64,000 nt of DNA, from contig NZ_AP027729.1 in assembly GCF_030296575.1 (NCBI RefSeq), positions 1,860,001-1,924,000 on the forward strand, read 5' to 3'. This DNA comes from Paraoerskovia sediminicola (GTDB lineage: Bacteria > Actinomycetota > Actinomycetes > Actinomycetales > Cellulomonadaceae). A model generated the notes under the pieces. It was given only the letters and a program-made list of their open reading frames with translations, ran no database searches and was not told where the DNA came from. A program made the translations under genes and the position numbers. Below, in pieces: positions 29,083-36,698 of this stretch (position 1 is the first letter of the stretch; every line of letters begins with the position of its first letter).

Positions 29083-30303
29083 TCACACGAAGGCGGAGAC
29101 GCCCGTGATGTCGCGGCCGACGATGAGGGCCTGCACGCTCTCGGTGCCCTCGTAGGTGTGCAGCGCCTCGATGTCGGCGAAGTGCCGCGCGACGCGGTGC
29201 TGCAGCAGGATCCCGTTGCCGCCGAGCATGTCGCGGGCGACCGACGCGATCTCCCGTGCGCCGCGGGTGCAGGTGTACTTGGTGAGCGAGGCCTGCGGGC
29301 CGGTGAGCGCGCCCTCGGCATCGAGCTCGGTCATGCGCACGGCGAGCAGCTGCATCTGCGTCAGGGTGCTGAGCATCGACGTGAGCCGCTCCTGGATCAT
29401 CTGGCTCTGGGCGAGCTTGCGCCCGAACTGCTCGCGGGTCTTGGCGTAGCTCACGGCCGACTCGTAGCAGGCGATCGCGTGCCCGACGGCGGACCACGCC
29501 ACCCCGAGCCGGGTCGCCGCGAGCACGCGGCCGGTGTCCTTGAACGACCGCGCCCCGGGCAGCGCGTTCTCCTCGGGGACGAACACGTCGGTCAGGGTGA
29601 TGTGGGCCTGGTGGATCGCGCGCAGCGAGACCTTGCCCTCGATGACCTTCGCGTCGTAGCCGGGGGAGTCCTGCGGCACGAGGAACCCGTGGACCTGGCC
29701 GTCGTCGCCGCGGGCCCAGACCACCGTGAGGTCGCTGTTCGCGCCGGCGCCGATCCACTTCTTGGCGCCGGTGATGCGATAGCCGCCGTCGACGCTGCGG
29801 GCGCGGGTCTCGAGGGAGACGGAGTCGGAGCCGTGGGTGGGTTCGGTGAGGCCGAACGCGGCGAGCTTCTCGCCCTTGGCGATGGGCTCGGCCCACTGGG
29901 CCTTCTGCTCGTCGGAGCCGAGCATCTGGATCGAGCGGAGCGCGAGGCCGCCCTGGACGCCGCAGATGGTCGCGACCGAGCCGTCGCCGCGCGACATCTC
30001 CATGGCGGCGAGGCCTGCGCCGAGTGGGCTGATCTTCTCGTGACCGTCGACGTCGACGGAGTCGCGGAGGAAGTCGAGCTCGCCCATGCGGGCGATCAGC
30101 GGGTACGGGACCTCGGCGCGCTCCCAGTAGCCGTCGATGACGGGCAGCACCTCGTCCTGCACGAAGGCCCGGATGCGGGCGGCGAGGGCGCGGTCGGCGT
30201 CGGTCGCGGCGTGGAACGCGCCGGCGTAGTCGACGTCGAGCGGCGTGCGCAGCCCGTAGTCGGGCTCGGTGAGGGTCTCCTGCGGGGTGGTGGAGGTGCT
30301 CAT
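29083..30303 (-). CDS. acyl-CoA dehydrogenase, glutaryl-CoA dehydrogenase-like
   Basis: 406 residues. FGLTEPTHGSDSVSLETRA and the flavin-binding GGYRITGAKKWIGAGANSD are ACAD signatures, and the catalytic base lies in HTYEGTESVQALIVGRDITG, the sequence environment of Glu370 in glutaryl-CoA dehydrogenases. A glutaryl-, butyryl- or related substrate is likely; the exact one is unproven. The start is ATG 30303, 70 bases after the TetR stop, so TetR probably controls it and is cotranscribed. Confidence 0.9.
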   Translation of the reverse strand: MSTSTTPQETLTEPDYGLRTPLDVDYAGAFHAATDADRALAARIRAFVQDEVLPVIDGYWERAEVPYPLIARMGELDFLRDSVDVDGHEKISPLGAGLAAMEMSRGDGSVATICGVQGGLALRSIQMLGSDEQKAQWAEPIAKGEKLAAFGLTEPTHGSDSVSLETRARSVDGGYRITGAKKWIGAGANSDLTVVWARGDDGQVHGFLVPQDSPGYDAKVIEGKVSLRAIHQAHITLTDVFVPEENALPGARSFKDTGRVLAATRLGVAWSAVGHAIACYESAVSYAKTREQFGRKLAQSQMIQERLTSMLSTLTQMQLLAVRMTELDAEGALTGPQASLTKYTCTRGAREIASVARDMLGGNGILLQHRVARHFADIEALHTYEGTESVQALIVGRDITGVSAFV

Positions 30304-30326
30304 GCCTCCATCGTCCGCGACATTCC

Positions 30327-30343
30327 GTATCACGTCAAGATAC
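30327..30343. promoter_or_regulatory. inverted repeat before acyl-CoA dehydrogenase, candidate TetR site
   Basis: GTATC-N7-GATAC lies in the 70-base gap between the TetR gene and the dehydrogenase start. On the minus strand it contains TTGACG, which could be a -35 element. A nearby TGAGTCTCA half-palindrome (30344-30352) may be part of the same site. Confidence 0.35.
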
Positions 30344-30372
30344 TGAGTCTCACGAACTGGAGTCCGCCGGGA

Positions 30373-31122
30373 TCAGGCGAGCGCGGCGCGCACCGCCTCG
30401 GCCACCGCGTCCGTGTCGACCGGTCCGTCCCCGGCGGGGAGGTCGACGACCGTGACGACCACGCGCCGTCCGCCACCCGAGGGCGAGTCGCTCGGGGTGC
30501 GGTCGCCGGTGTCGGACGGCGTCGCGGAGCTCACGCGTGGCCGTAGCGCCGCGCGCGGGGCGGCCCTGCGTAGGTCCCGGAACGACTCCTCGAGCGCCGG
30601 GCGCAGGTCCTGGTCGGTGTCGCGCAGCCAGCGCCGCAGGACGGCGTTGTGGACCGCGACCACGGATGCCGCGAACGCGACCGACGTGGTCGCCACCTGC
30701 GTCTCGGGGGGCAGCACGTCGCGCAGGTAGCGGGTGAAGGCCCGCTCGTAGCGGTGGGTCGTGACCAGCTCGCGGTCGCGGAGCGCAGGCACCTGCTGCA
30801 GCAGGCGGTGCCGCGCCGCCGAGGTCTCCGGCTGCGAGACGTGGTGGTCGAACACGAGCCGCGCCGCCCGGCAGACCTCGACGAAGGGGTCGGCGCTGCC
30901 CGGGGTCGAGCGGGAGTCGGCGAGGTGGACCACGACCTCTTCCAGGAGGATCTCGTGGTCGGCGAAGACCACGTCCTCCTTGGACCGGTACCGACGGAAG
31001 AAGGTGGCGCGCGAGATCCCGGCGGCGTCGGCGATCTCCTCGACGGTCGTCCGCTCGTAGCCCTCGCGGGAGAAGAGCTCGATGGCGGCGTTCACCGCGT
31101 CGTGGTGGGCACGTCGTCTCAT
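30373..31122 (-). CDS. TetR-family transcriptional regulator
   Basis: 249 residues. The N-terminal helix-turn-helix TTVEEIADAAGISRATFFRRYRS is canonical, followed by an all-helical ligand domain and a low-complexity C-terminus ending VVVTVVDLPAGDGP. The ATG at 31122 overlaps the DUF1684 stop (ATGA), and TAACGT at 31135-31130 could give an internal leaderless promoter. It likely responds to an acyl-CoA or related ligand and controls the downstream dehydrogenase and thiolase (inference from order). Confidence 0.88.
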   Translation of the reverse strand: MRRRAHHDAVNAAIELFSREGYERTTVEEIADAAGISRATFFRRYRSKEDVVFADHEILLEEVVVHLADSRSTPGSADPFVEVCRAARLVFDHHVSQPETSAARHRLLQQVPALRDRELVTTHRYERAFTRYLRDVLPPETQVATTSVAFAASVVAVHNAVLRRWLRDTDQDLRPALEESFRDLRRAAPRAALRPRVSSATPSDTGDRTPSDSPSGGGRRVVVTVVDLPAGDGPVDTDAVAEAVRAALA

Positions 31123-31796
31123 GCTTGGGACGTTACACCCGGAGTTGATCTGTCAGATCCCACGAGTTCCCCGCACCCGAGAGCGACGTCGAGCACGTTG
31201 CCGGGCGGGGCGAGCGGGCACGCCCACGCGGGGTCGTATGCGCACGACGGGTTGTAGGCGAAGTTCAGGTCGACGACGAGCGTCGAGGTCCCGTCCGGTC
31301 GGGAGTGCGCGGTGCCGAGGTCCGCGCCCTTGACCGTGTCGAGGAGGTACCGACCCCCGCCGTACGTGCTCGTCCCGGCCCCGGCGTCCTTCACCGGGAC
31401 GAACAGCCCGCCGCCGTACGAGCGCAGCGCCCACACGTCGAGCGTCCCGAGGTCGCCGAGCGTCACCCGGCCGACCCGCTCGAAGGGGACGACGCCGTCC
31501 GTCCCGGTGGGGACGTCGAGACGCGCCGGCTCCGCAGGCCCGGTCGCGTCCTCGGCGGCGGGTTCGAGCGAGCACTCGAACCGCATCGCCGGGTCGTACA
31601 CGCCCATCGGGACACCGGTGAAGCCGGCGCGGTCCAGGATCGGCGACGCGGAGTGGTGGGCCAGCAGGTCGTCCCGCCCGGCCACCCAGGCGGCGTGGGC
31701 GGACGACGGCTCGTCGGCCGCGAGGTCGCGGACCGTCGCGTAGAGGGCGTGGACCCGTCGGCGCCAGTCGAGGACGTCGAGCTCCGGCGCGGTCAT
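31119..31796 (-). CDS. DUF1684 protein
   Basis: 225 residues with the family end-motif pair: TSTYGGGRYLLDTVKG, then LVVDLNFAYNPSCAYDPAW and CPLAPPGNVLDVALGCGE. DUF1684 has a conserved Cys-x-tyr...Cys-Pro region and an unknown biochemical role. The start ATG 31796 overlaps the stop of the small membrane protein, and the end overlaps the TetR start; both are ATGA, so these are one translational unit. Confidence 0.85.
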   Translation of the reverse strand: MTAPELDVLDWRRRVHALYATVRDLAADEPSSAHAAWVAGRDDLLAHHSASPILDRAGFTGVPMGVYDPAMRFECSLEPAAEDATGPAEPARLDVPTGTDGVVPFERVGRVTLGDLGTLDVWALRSYGGGLFVPVKDAGAGTSTYGGGRYLLDTVKGADLGTAHSRPDGTSTLVVDLNFAYNPSCAYDPAWACPLAPPGNVLDVALGCGELVGSDRSTPGVTSQA

Positions 31797-32001
31797 CGGG
31801 TCCCTCCCGCCGACCCGTCCCGAGGCGTCGCGCCCCTCGACCGCTGCAGGTGCCGGACCTCCCGCAGCGCGATCGCCGCCGCGATGCCGCACGGCACCCA
31901 CGCCCAGGGTGCCCGCGCAGCACGCCCCAGAACAGGCAGACGAGCGCGAGCGCGCCCATGCCGAAGACCGTGAAGGCGCTCGCCCAGCGGACACCGAGCA
32001 T
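31793..32001 (-). CDS. 69-residue two-helix membrane protein, frameshifted
   Basis: ATG 32001 begins MLGVRWASAFTVFGMGALAL, a first membrane helix. Adding one base at ccc 31903-31905 continues as GHPGAWVPCGIAAAIALRE, a second helix, and a basic tail ending TR-stop at 31795-31793. Both ends then overlap neighbours by one to four bases, which supports the correction. No family is recognised. Confidence 0.6.
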
Positions 32002-32884
32002 CAGCGGGACCCGCCGGTGTGCGCGAGCGCGATCCGCTCGAACGCGTCCTGGTCGGCGGCGAACTGGGTCCCCGGGATCGGCCAGTGGACGACCAGCTCG
32101 TCGATCCCGGCCGCGGCGTATCGCCCCGCGGCCTCCTCGAACGCGCTCACGGAGTCCAGCAGCGGATCGGGCGTGAACCCGGTGAGGAGCACCGTGTGCA
32201 GGGTGGCGGGGTCCCTCCCCGCGTCCGCGCAGGCGGAACGGACCCGCTCGACCTGCCGGCCGACGTCCGACGCCGACTCCTCAGGGGTCAGGTCCTCGCC
32301 CGCCCCGGTCGTCACCCACCCCTGCCCGTGCCGCGCGGCGACGCGCATGCCGCGCGGCCCGCCCGCAGCCACGAGGAACGGCATGCGGGGCTGCTGCGTC
32401 GAGCCGGGGATCGTGCGGGCCTCGTGCGCGCTGTAGTGCGTGCCCTCGGCGGTCACGGACGGCTCGGTCAGGAGCCGGTCGAGCATCCCGACCATCTCCC
32501 CGAACCGCTCGGTGCGCTCGCGGGCGCTCCACGGCTCGCCCCCGTAGACGGTCGCGTCGAAGCCGGACGACGTCCCCGCGCCGATCCCGAGCGTCACCCG
32601 CCCGCCGGAGACGTCGTCGAGGGTCATGAGGTCCTTCGCCAGGGTGACCGGCTCGCGAAAGTTGGGGAGGTGACGAGCGTGCCCAGCCGCAGGGACGTCG
32701 TCGTGCACGCGGCGGCCGTGAGGGTGGGGAGCGCGCCGAACCAGGGCCCGTCCCGGAAGTTGCGCCACGACAGGTGGTCGTAGGTGTAGGCGGTGTGGAA
32801 GCCCAGGTCCTCGGCGCGCGACCAGACCGACCGGGCCTCGGGCCAGCGGTAGATCGGGAGGATCACGGTGCTCAGGCGCATCAC
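32001..32884 (-). CDS. LLM-class flavin-dependent oxidoreductase, frameshifted
   Basis: About 294 residues of the luciferase-like barrel: AEDLGFHTAYTYDHLSW, SLRLGTLVTSP, GGRVTLGIGAGTSSGFD and PFLVAAGGPRGMRVAARHG are typical of F420- or FMN-dependent members. One base is missing at gggg 32664-32667; adding it gives LVTSPNFREPVTLAKDL. The start is ATG 32884. It heads the overlapping minus-strand chain to the TetR gene. Confidence 0.87.
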
Positions 32885-32955
32885 CCGAGCGTAGGGCCCC
32901 GGAGCCCGGCTCGGGAGTGCGACGCCCGGTCGTGCGGACGGGTAGCGTCGATCGC

Positions 32956-33882
32956 ATGACCGATCTGCGCATCTTCACCGAACCCCAGCAGGGCGCCTCC
33001 TACGACCAGCTCCTCGCCGTCGCCAGGGCGACCGAGGACCTCGGGTTCGACGCCTTCTTCCGCTCCGACCACTACCTCGCGATGGGCGGCGACGGGCTGC
33101 CCGGGCCCACGGACGCCTGGACGACGCTCGCCGGGCTCGCGCGCGAGACGAGCCGCATCAAGCTGGGGACGCTCGTCTCGTCGGTGACGTACCGGCACCC
33201 CGGGATCCTCGCGATCCAGGTCGCGCAGGTCGACCAGATGTCCGGCGGGCGCGCCGAGCTCGGTCTCGGCGCCGGGTGGTTCCAGCGCGAGCACGAGGCG
33301 TACGGGATCCCGTTCCCCGAGAAGCGGTTCGGTCTGCTCGAGGAGCAGCTCGCGGTCATCACCGGGCTGTGGTCGACGCCGGAGGGCGAGACGTTCGACT
33401 TCGACGGCGAGCACTACCGGCTCGTCGACTCGCCCGCCCTCCCGAAGCCGGTCCAGTCGCCGGTGCCCGTCCTCGTCGGGGGCAACGGTCCGCGCCGGAC
33501 GCCGGCTCTCGCCGCCCGCTTCGCGAGCGAGTACAACGCGGCGTTCCCCGAGATCGAGGACATCCCGAAGCGGTTCGCCGCGGTCCGCAGCGCCTGCGAG
33601 GAGATCGGACGACGTCCCGACGACCTCAGGTACTCGGCCGCCCTCGTCCTGTGCGTGGGCAAGGACGAGGCCGAGTTCCGGCGCCGCGCCGAGGCGATCG
33701 GCCGCGAGCCGGACGAGCTGCGCGAGCACGGCGTCGCGGGCACCGTCGACGAGGCGGTCGCCACCCTCAACGGCATGGTCGCCGCCGGGGCCGACAGGGT
33801 GTACCTCCAGGTCCTCGACCTCGCCGACCTCGACCACATGGAGCTCGTCGCGCGCGAGGTGGCGCCCCAGCTCGACCGCTGA
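32956..33882 (+). CDS. LLM-class F420-dependent oxidoreductase
   Basis: 308 residues: ATEDLGFDAFFRSDHYL, RIKLGTLVSSVTYRHPG, GRAELGLGAGWFQREHEAYG and PVLVGGNGPRRTPALAARFA match the F420-dependent LLM subfamily common in actinomycetes. The substrate is unknown. TAGCGT at 32943-32948 lies 7 bases before ATG 32956, suggesting a leaderless transcript. It is divergent from the other LLM gene 72 bases away, so the two may share control. Confidence 0.9.
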   Translation: MTDLRIFTEPQQGASYDQLLAVARATEDLGFDAFFRSDHYLAMGGDGLPGPTDAWTTLAGLARETSRIKLGTLVSSVTYRHPGILAIQVAQVDQMSGGRAELGLGAGWFQREHEAYGIPFPEKRFGLLEEQLAVITGLWSTPEGETFDFDGEHYRLVDSPALPKPVQSPVPVLVGGNGPRRTPALAARFASEYNAAFPEIEDIPKRFAAVRSACEEIGRRPDDLRYSAALVLCVGKDEAEFRRRAEAIGREPDELREHGVAGTVDEAVATLNGMVAAGADRVYLQVLDLADLDHMELVAREVAPQLDR

Positions 33883-33920
33883 GGGCTGCCGGCTGGTCCG
33901 GCACCCGGACACACTTCACC

Positions 33921-33969
33921 CGCGGACCCGCGGCGGCACGTGAACTTTGCGTGTCACCGCGGGTCCGCG
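33921..33969. terminator. 13-base inverted repeat after the LLM gene
   Basis: CGCGGACCCGCGG (33921-33933) and CCGCGGGTCCGCG (33957-33969) are exact complements with a 23-base loop, 38 bases after the LLM stop. A terminator is the simplest reading. Confidence 0.5.
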
Positions 33970-34065
33970 CGTGTTTCCGGCTCGTGGAGAACCGGGGCGT
34001 AGCCGACGAGAATCCGCCGATCTCGGCCAGCCGGGACGCGTGGGCGCGACCGGACCAGCCTGCGA

Positions 34066-34081
34066 TGTGACGTGGATCACT
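34066..34081. promoter_or_regulatory. CRP/GlxR-like binding site upstream of glucan synthase
   Basis: TGTGA-N6-TCACT differs from the CRP/GlxR consensus TGTGA-N6-TCACA at one position. It lies 135 bases upstream of ATG 34216 and would link polymer synthesis to carbon status. Confidence 0.5.
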
Positions 34082-34215
34082 GCGCCGCACGCATGACAGG
34101 TGCCCCTCGACCCCGCACGCTTTCACCAGGACGTCGCAGTCTGGACGCCATCGCCGCCGTCGCCCGCCCCGGCGCCGCCGGGACGGTCCCGTCCGAGCGA
34201 GAGCGAGCCTCCGCG

Positions 34216-35970
34216 ATGGCCATCTCCGAGTTCGACCGCCTCGTCGTCAGTCCCCGCAGCACCGAGTACGTAGCGCAGGCCCAGCCGTTCGAGGAGCGGC
34301 GCGGCCGGGAGTCGCTGGCCCAGGAGAGGGCGGTCCTGCGCCGCCACGCCCAGGCCGACAGCGCCTCCCACTCCCCGTCCCTGATGCTCCTCGTGATCGT
34401 CGCGACGATCGGCGTGATCGCGTACGCCGTGTTCCTGCTCAACCCCGCGAACCGGGGCGACCTGCTCCCGTACTCGCTCGTGATCGTCGCCGAGACCATC
34501 CTCGTGGTCCAGGCGCTCTTCGCGATGTGGACCGTCCTCGCGAGCGGCTACGACGCCCGCACCTTCAGCTTTCACCACGCCCAGGACCACCTGTTCGACG
34601 TGGGTCAGATCATCCGCGACGGCGCCGAGGACTCGCCCCACCGGTGGCGCATGTACCTCGAGGACAAGCCCGTCGACGTCGACGTCTTCATCACGACGTA
34701 CGGCGAGGAGCTCGACACGATCTATGAGACGGTCCGCGCGGCCCTGGACATCAAGGGTGAGCATCGCACCTGGGTGCTCGACGACGGGCGGTCGGACGAG
34801 GTCCGGGACCTCGCCGCCCAGCTCGGGGCGCGGTACGTGCGTCGGCTGTCGAGCAACGGCGCGAAGGCGGGCAACGTCAACCACGCGCTGTCGCTCGCCA
34901 AGGGCGACTACTACGTCATCCTCGACGCCGACTTCGTGGCCAAGCCCGACTTCCTGCTCGAGACGGTGCCCTTCTTCGTCGACCAGAACGTCGCGTTCGT
35001 CCAGACGCCGCAGACCTACGGCAACCTGCACACCGTGATCTCCCGTGGCGCCGGGTACATGCAGTCGGTCTTCTACCGGTTCGTCCAGCGGGGCCGCAAC
35101 CGCTTCAACGCGGCGTTCTGCGTCGGGACCAACGTCATCTTCCGACGCGCCGCGATCGACGACATCGGGGGCATGCACACCGACTCGAAGTCCGAGGACG
35201 TGTGGACCTCGGTCGAGCTCCACGAGGCCGGCTGGCGGTCCGTGTACATCCCGAAGACCCTCGCCGTCGGGAACACCCCCGACACCATCGAGGCGTACTC
35301 GAAGCAGCAGCTGCGCTGGGCGACCGGCGGGTTCGAGATCCTGCTGCGGCACAACCCGCTGAGCCCGCGCCGCCGTCTGACCATGGACCAGCGCCTGCAG
35401 TACATGGTGACCGCGACCAACTACCTCGCCGGGATCTGCCCGCTGCTGCTGATCCTCGTGCCGCCGCTGCAGATCTACTTCGACCTGCTGCCCGTCGCGG
35501 TCACGACCACGTGGCAGGAGTGGCTGTTCTTCTACGCCGGCTTCTACGTCATGCAGATCGCGGTCGCGCTGTTCACGATGGGTTCGTTCCGCTGGGAGGT
35601 GCTGCTGCTCGCCGCGGTCTCGTTCCCCATCTACACGCGGGCGCTGTGGAACGTGCTCACCGGTCAGGAGCAGGCGTGGCACGTCACGGGCCGCAAAGGG
35701 GCCCCGACGTCGCCGTTCAACTTCATCGTCCCGCAGGTTTTGTTCTTCGTGTTCCTCTCCCTGACCTCGCTCGTCGGGGCGTGGAAGGACTGGGGGAGCG
35801 GGTCGCTGAGCCTCGCGCTCGCGTGGAACACCACCAACGCCGTGATCCTCGGCGGCTTCATGATCACGGCGTTCCGGGAGTCCCACAGCACGCGGTCCGA
35901 GTACCGCGAAAAGCTGCGCGCCGATGCAGCCGCCGACACGCGCGCCGAGACCACCGGAGGTGCCGCATGA
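34216..35970 (+). CDS. processive family 2 glucan synthase (cellulose/curdlan-synthase-like)
   Basis: 584 residues. Two N-terminal helices (about 55-75, 85-110) precede a cytosolic GT2 domain with FITTYGEE, VLDDGRSDEV, the DADF metal motif, a TED-like SEDVW and the processive-synthase QQLRW. Four or more C-terminal helices follow. No PilZ domain is present, as in curdlan synthase CrdS and unlike BcsA. It should polymerise glucose from UDP-glucose and extrude the chain; the GH81 gene two places on suggests a beta-1,3 linkage. ATG 34216 is chosen over an in-frame extension from 34072 because similarity begins there. The stop overlaps the next ATG. Confidence 0.85.
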   Translation: MAISEFDRLVVSPRSTEYVAQAQPFEERRGRESLAQERAVLRRHAQADSASHSPSLMLLVIVATIGVIAYAVFLLNPANRGDLLPYSLVIVAETILVVQALFAMWTVLASGYDARTFSFHHAQDHLFDVGQIIRDGAEDSPHRWRMYLEDKPVDVDVFITTYGEELDTIYETVRAALDIKGEHRTWVLDDGRSDEVRDLAAQLGARYVRRLSSNGAKAGNVNHALSLAKGDYYVILDADFVAKPDFLLETVPFFVDQNVAFVQTPQTYGNLHTVISRGAGYMQSVFYRFVQRGRNRFNAAFCVGTNVIFRRAAIDDIGGMHTDSKSEDVWTSVELHEAGWRSVYIPKTLAVGNTPDTIEAYSKQQLRWATGGFEILLRHNPLSPRRRLTMDQRLQYMVTATNYLAGICPLLLILVPPLQIYFDLLPVAVTTTWQEWLFFYAGFYVMQIAVALFTMGSFRWEVLLLAAVSFPIYTRALWNVLTGQEQAWHVTGRKGAPTSPFNFIVPQVLFFVFLSLTSLVGAWKDWGSGSLSLALAWNTTNAVILGGFMITAFRESHSTRSEYREKLRADAAADTRAETTGGAA

Positions 35971-36698
35971 CCTGGACCGTCCGCATCAAGCTCGTCGTCG
36001 GTGTCGTCCTCGTCGTGGCGCTCGTCGCCGCGATGACGCTGCTCCTGAACCGCCGCGATGCCCGTGCTGCCAGCGAGGTCGCCACGATCCGCAGCATCCC
36101 CGTGGACGTCGGGACCGACTACCCGGGTGTCGTCACGTCGATCGAGGTCGACGAGGGCGACGACGTGAAGAAGGGTGACCCGGTCCTGACGCTGCAGAGC
36201 GCCGTCCTCGAGTACCAGCTCGAGGAGGAGCTGATCAGCCCCGACTCGCCCGCGTACACGCTGGACGACCACGGCTCCATGACCCTCCTGGCTCCGGCGA
36301 ACGGTGTCGTGAGCGCCCTGACCGCCTCGGTGGGCGGGTTCGTGGGCAACGGCGCGGTCGTCGCCCAGGTCGAGCGCGCGCTGACCATGTACGTGGACGC
36401 CACGTTCGAGTTCGAGCCCCGCGACTACGCGCGGCTCGAGACGGGTGCGGAGGCGACCATCACGCTGCCCAACGACGCGGAGATCGTGGGCGAGGTCGAG
36501 GCGATCTCCGTCGACAACGCGCAGAACCGTGCGCTCGCGACGCTCGAGATCGACAGCGACGACCTCGTCCGCGGCAGCGAGCAGGGTCTCGTCGAGCCCG
36601 GGACCCCGGTCTCCGTCTCGGTCGCCCTCCGTGACGACGGGGTCCTGGCCCCGGTCGCGGACTCGTTCGACGACTTCCTCGCGCGGGTCGGCCTGTGA
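35967..36698 (+). CDS. HlyD/biotinyl-lipoyl-like membrane-anchored accessory protein
   Basis: 243 residues: one N-terminal helix (about 8-27), then an external beta-rich part with YPGVVTSIEVDEGDDVKKGDPV, the lipoyl/barrel-sandwich hairpin of HlyD-type adaptors, and a second half-hairpin TLLAPANGVVSALTASVGGFV. It resembles the Alg44/BcsB-like or membrane-fusion accessory subunits of polysaccharide secretion systems. Start and stop both overlap neighbours (ATGA, GTGA), so it is coupled to the synthase and glucanase. Confidence 0.8.
   Translation: MTWTVRIKLVVGVVLVVALVAAMTLLLNRRDARAASEVATIRSIPVDVGTDYPGVVTSIEVDEGDDVKKGDPVLTLQSAVLEYQLEEELISPDSPAYTLDDHGSMTLLAPANGVVSALTASVGGFVGNGAVVAQVERALTMYVDATFEFEPRDYARLETGAEATITLPNDAEIVGEVEAISVDNAQNRALATLEIDSDDLVRGSEQGLVEPGTPVSVSVALRDDGVLAPVADSFDDFLARVGL

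Larger units (their letters stand above)
33883..34215. other. 333-base intergenic region with a long inverted repeat and a CRP-like site
   Basis: No gene is convincing here. The stretch holds the 13-base inverted repeat at 33921-33969 and the CRP-like site at 34066-34081, each listed separately, and then runs into the leader of the glucan synthase gene. An in-frame extension of that gene from 34072 is open but has no family features. Confidence 0.5.
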
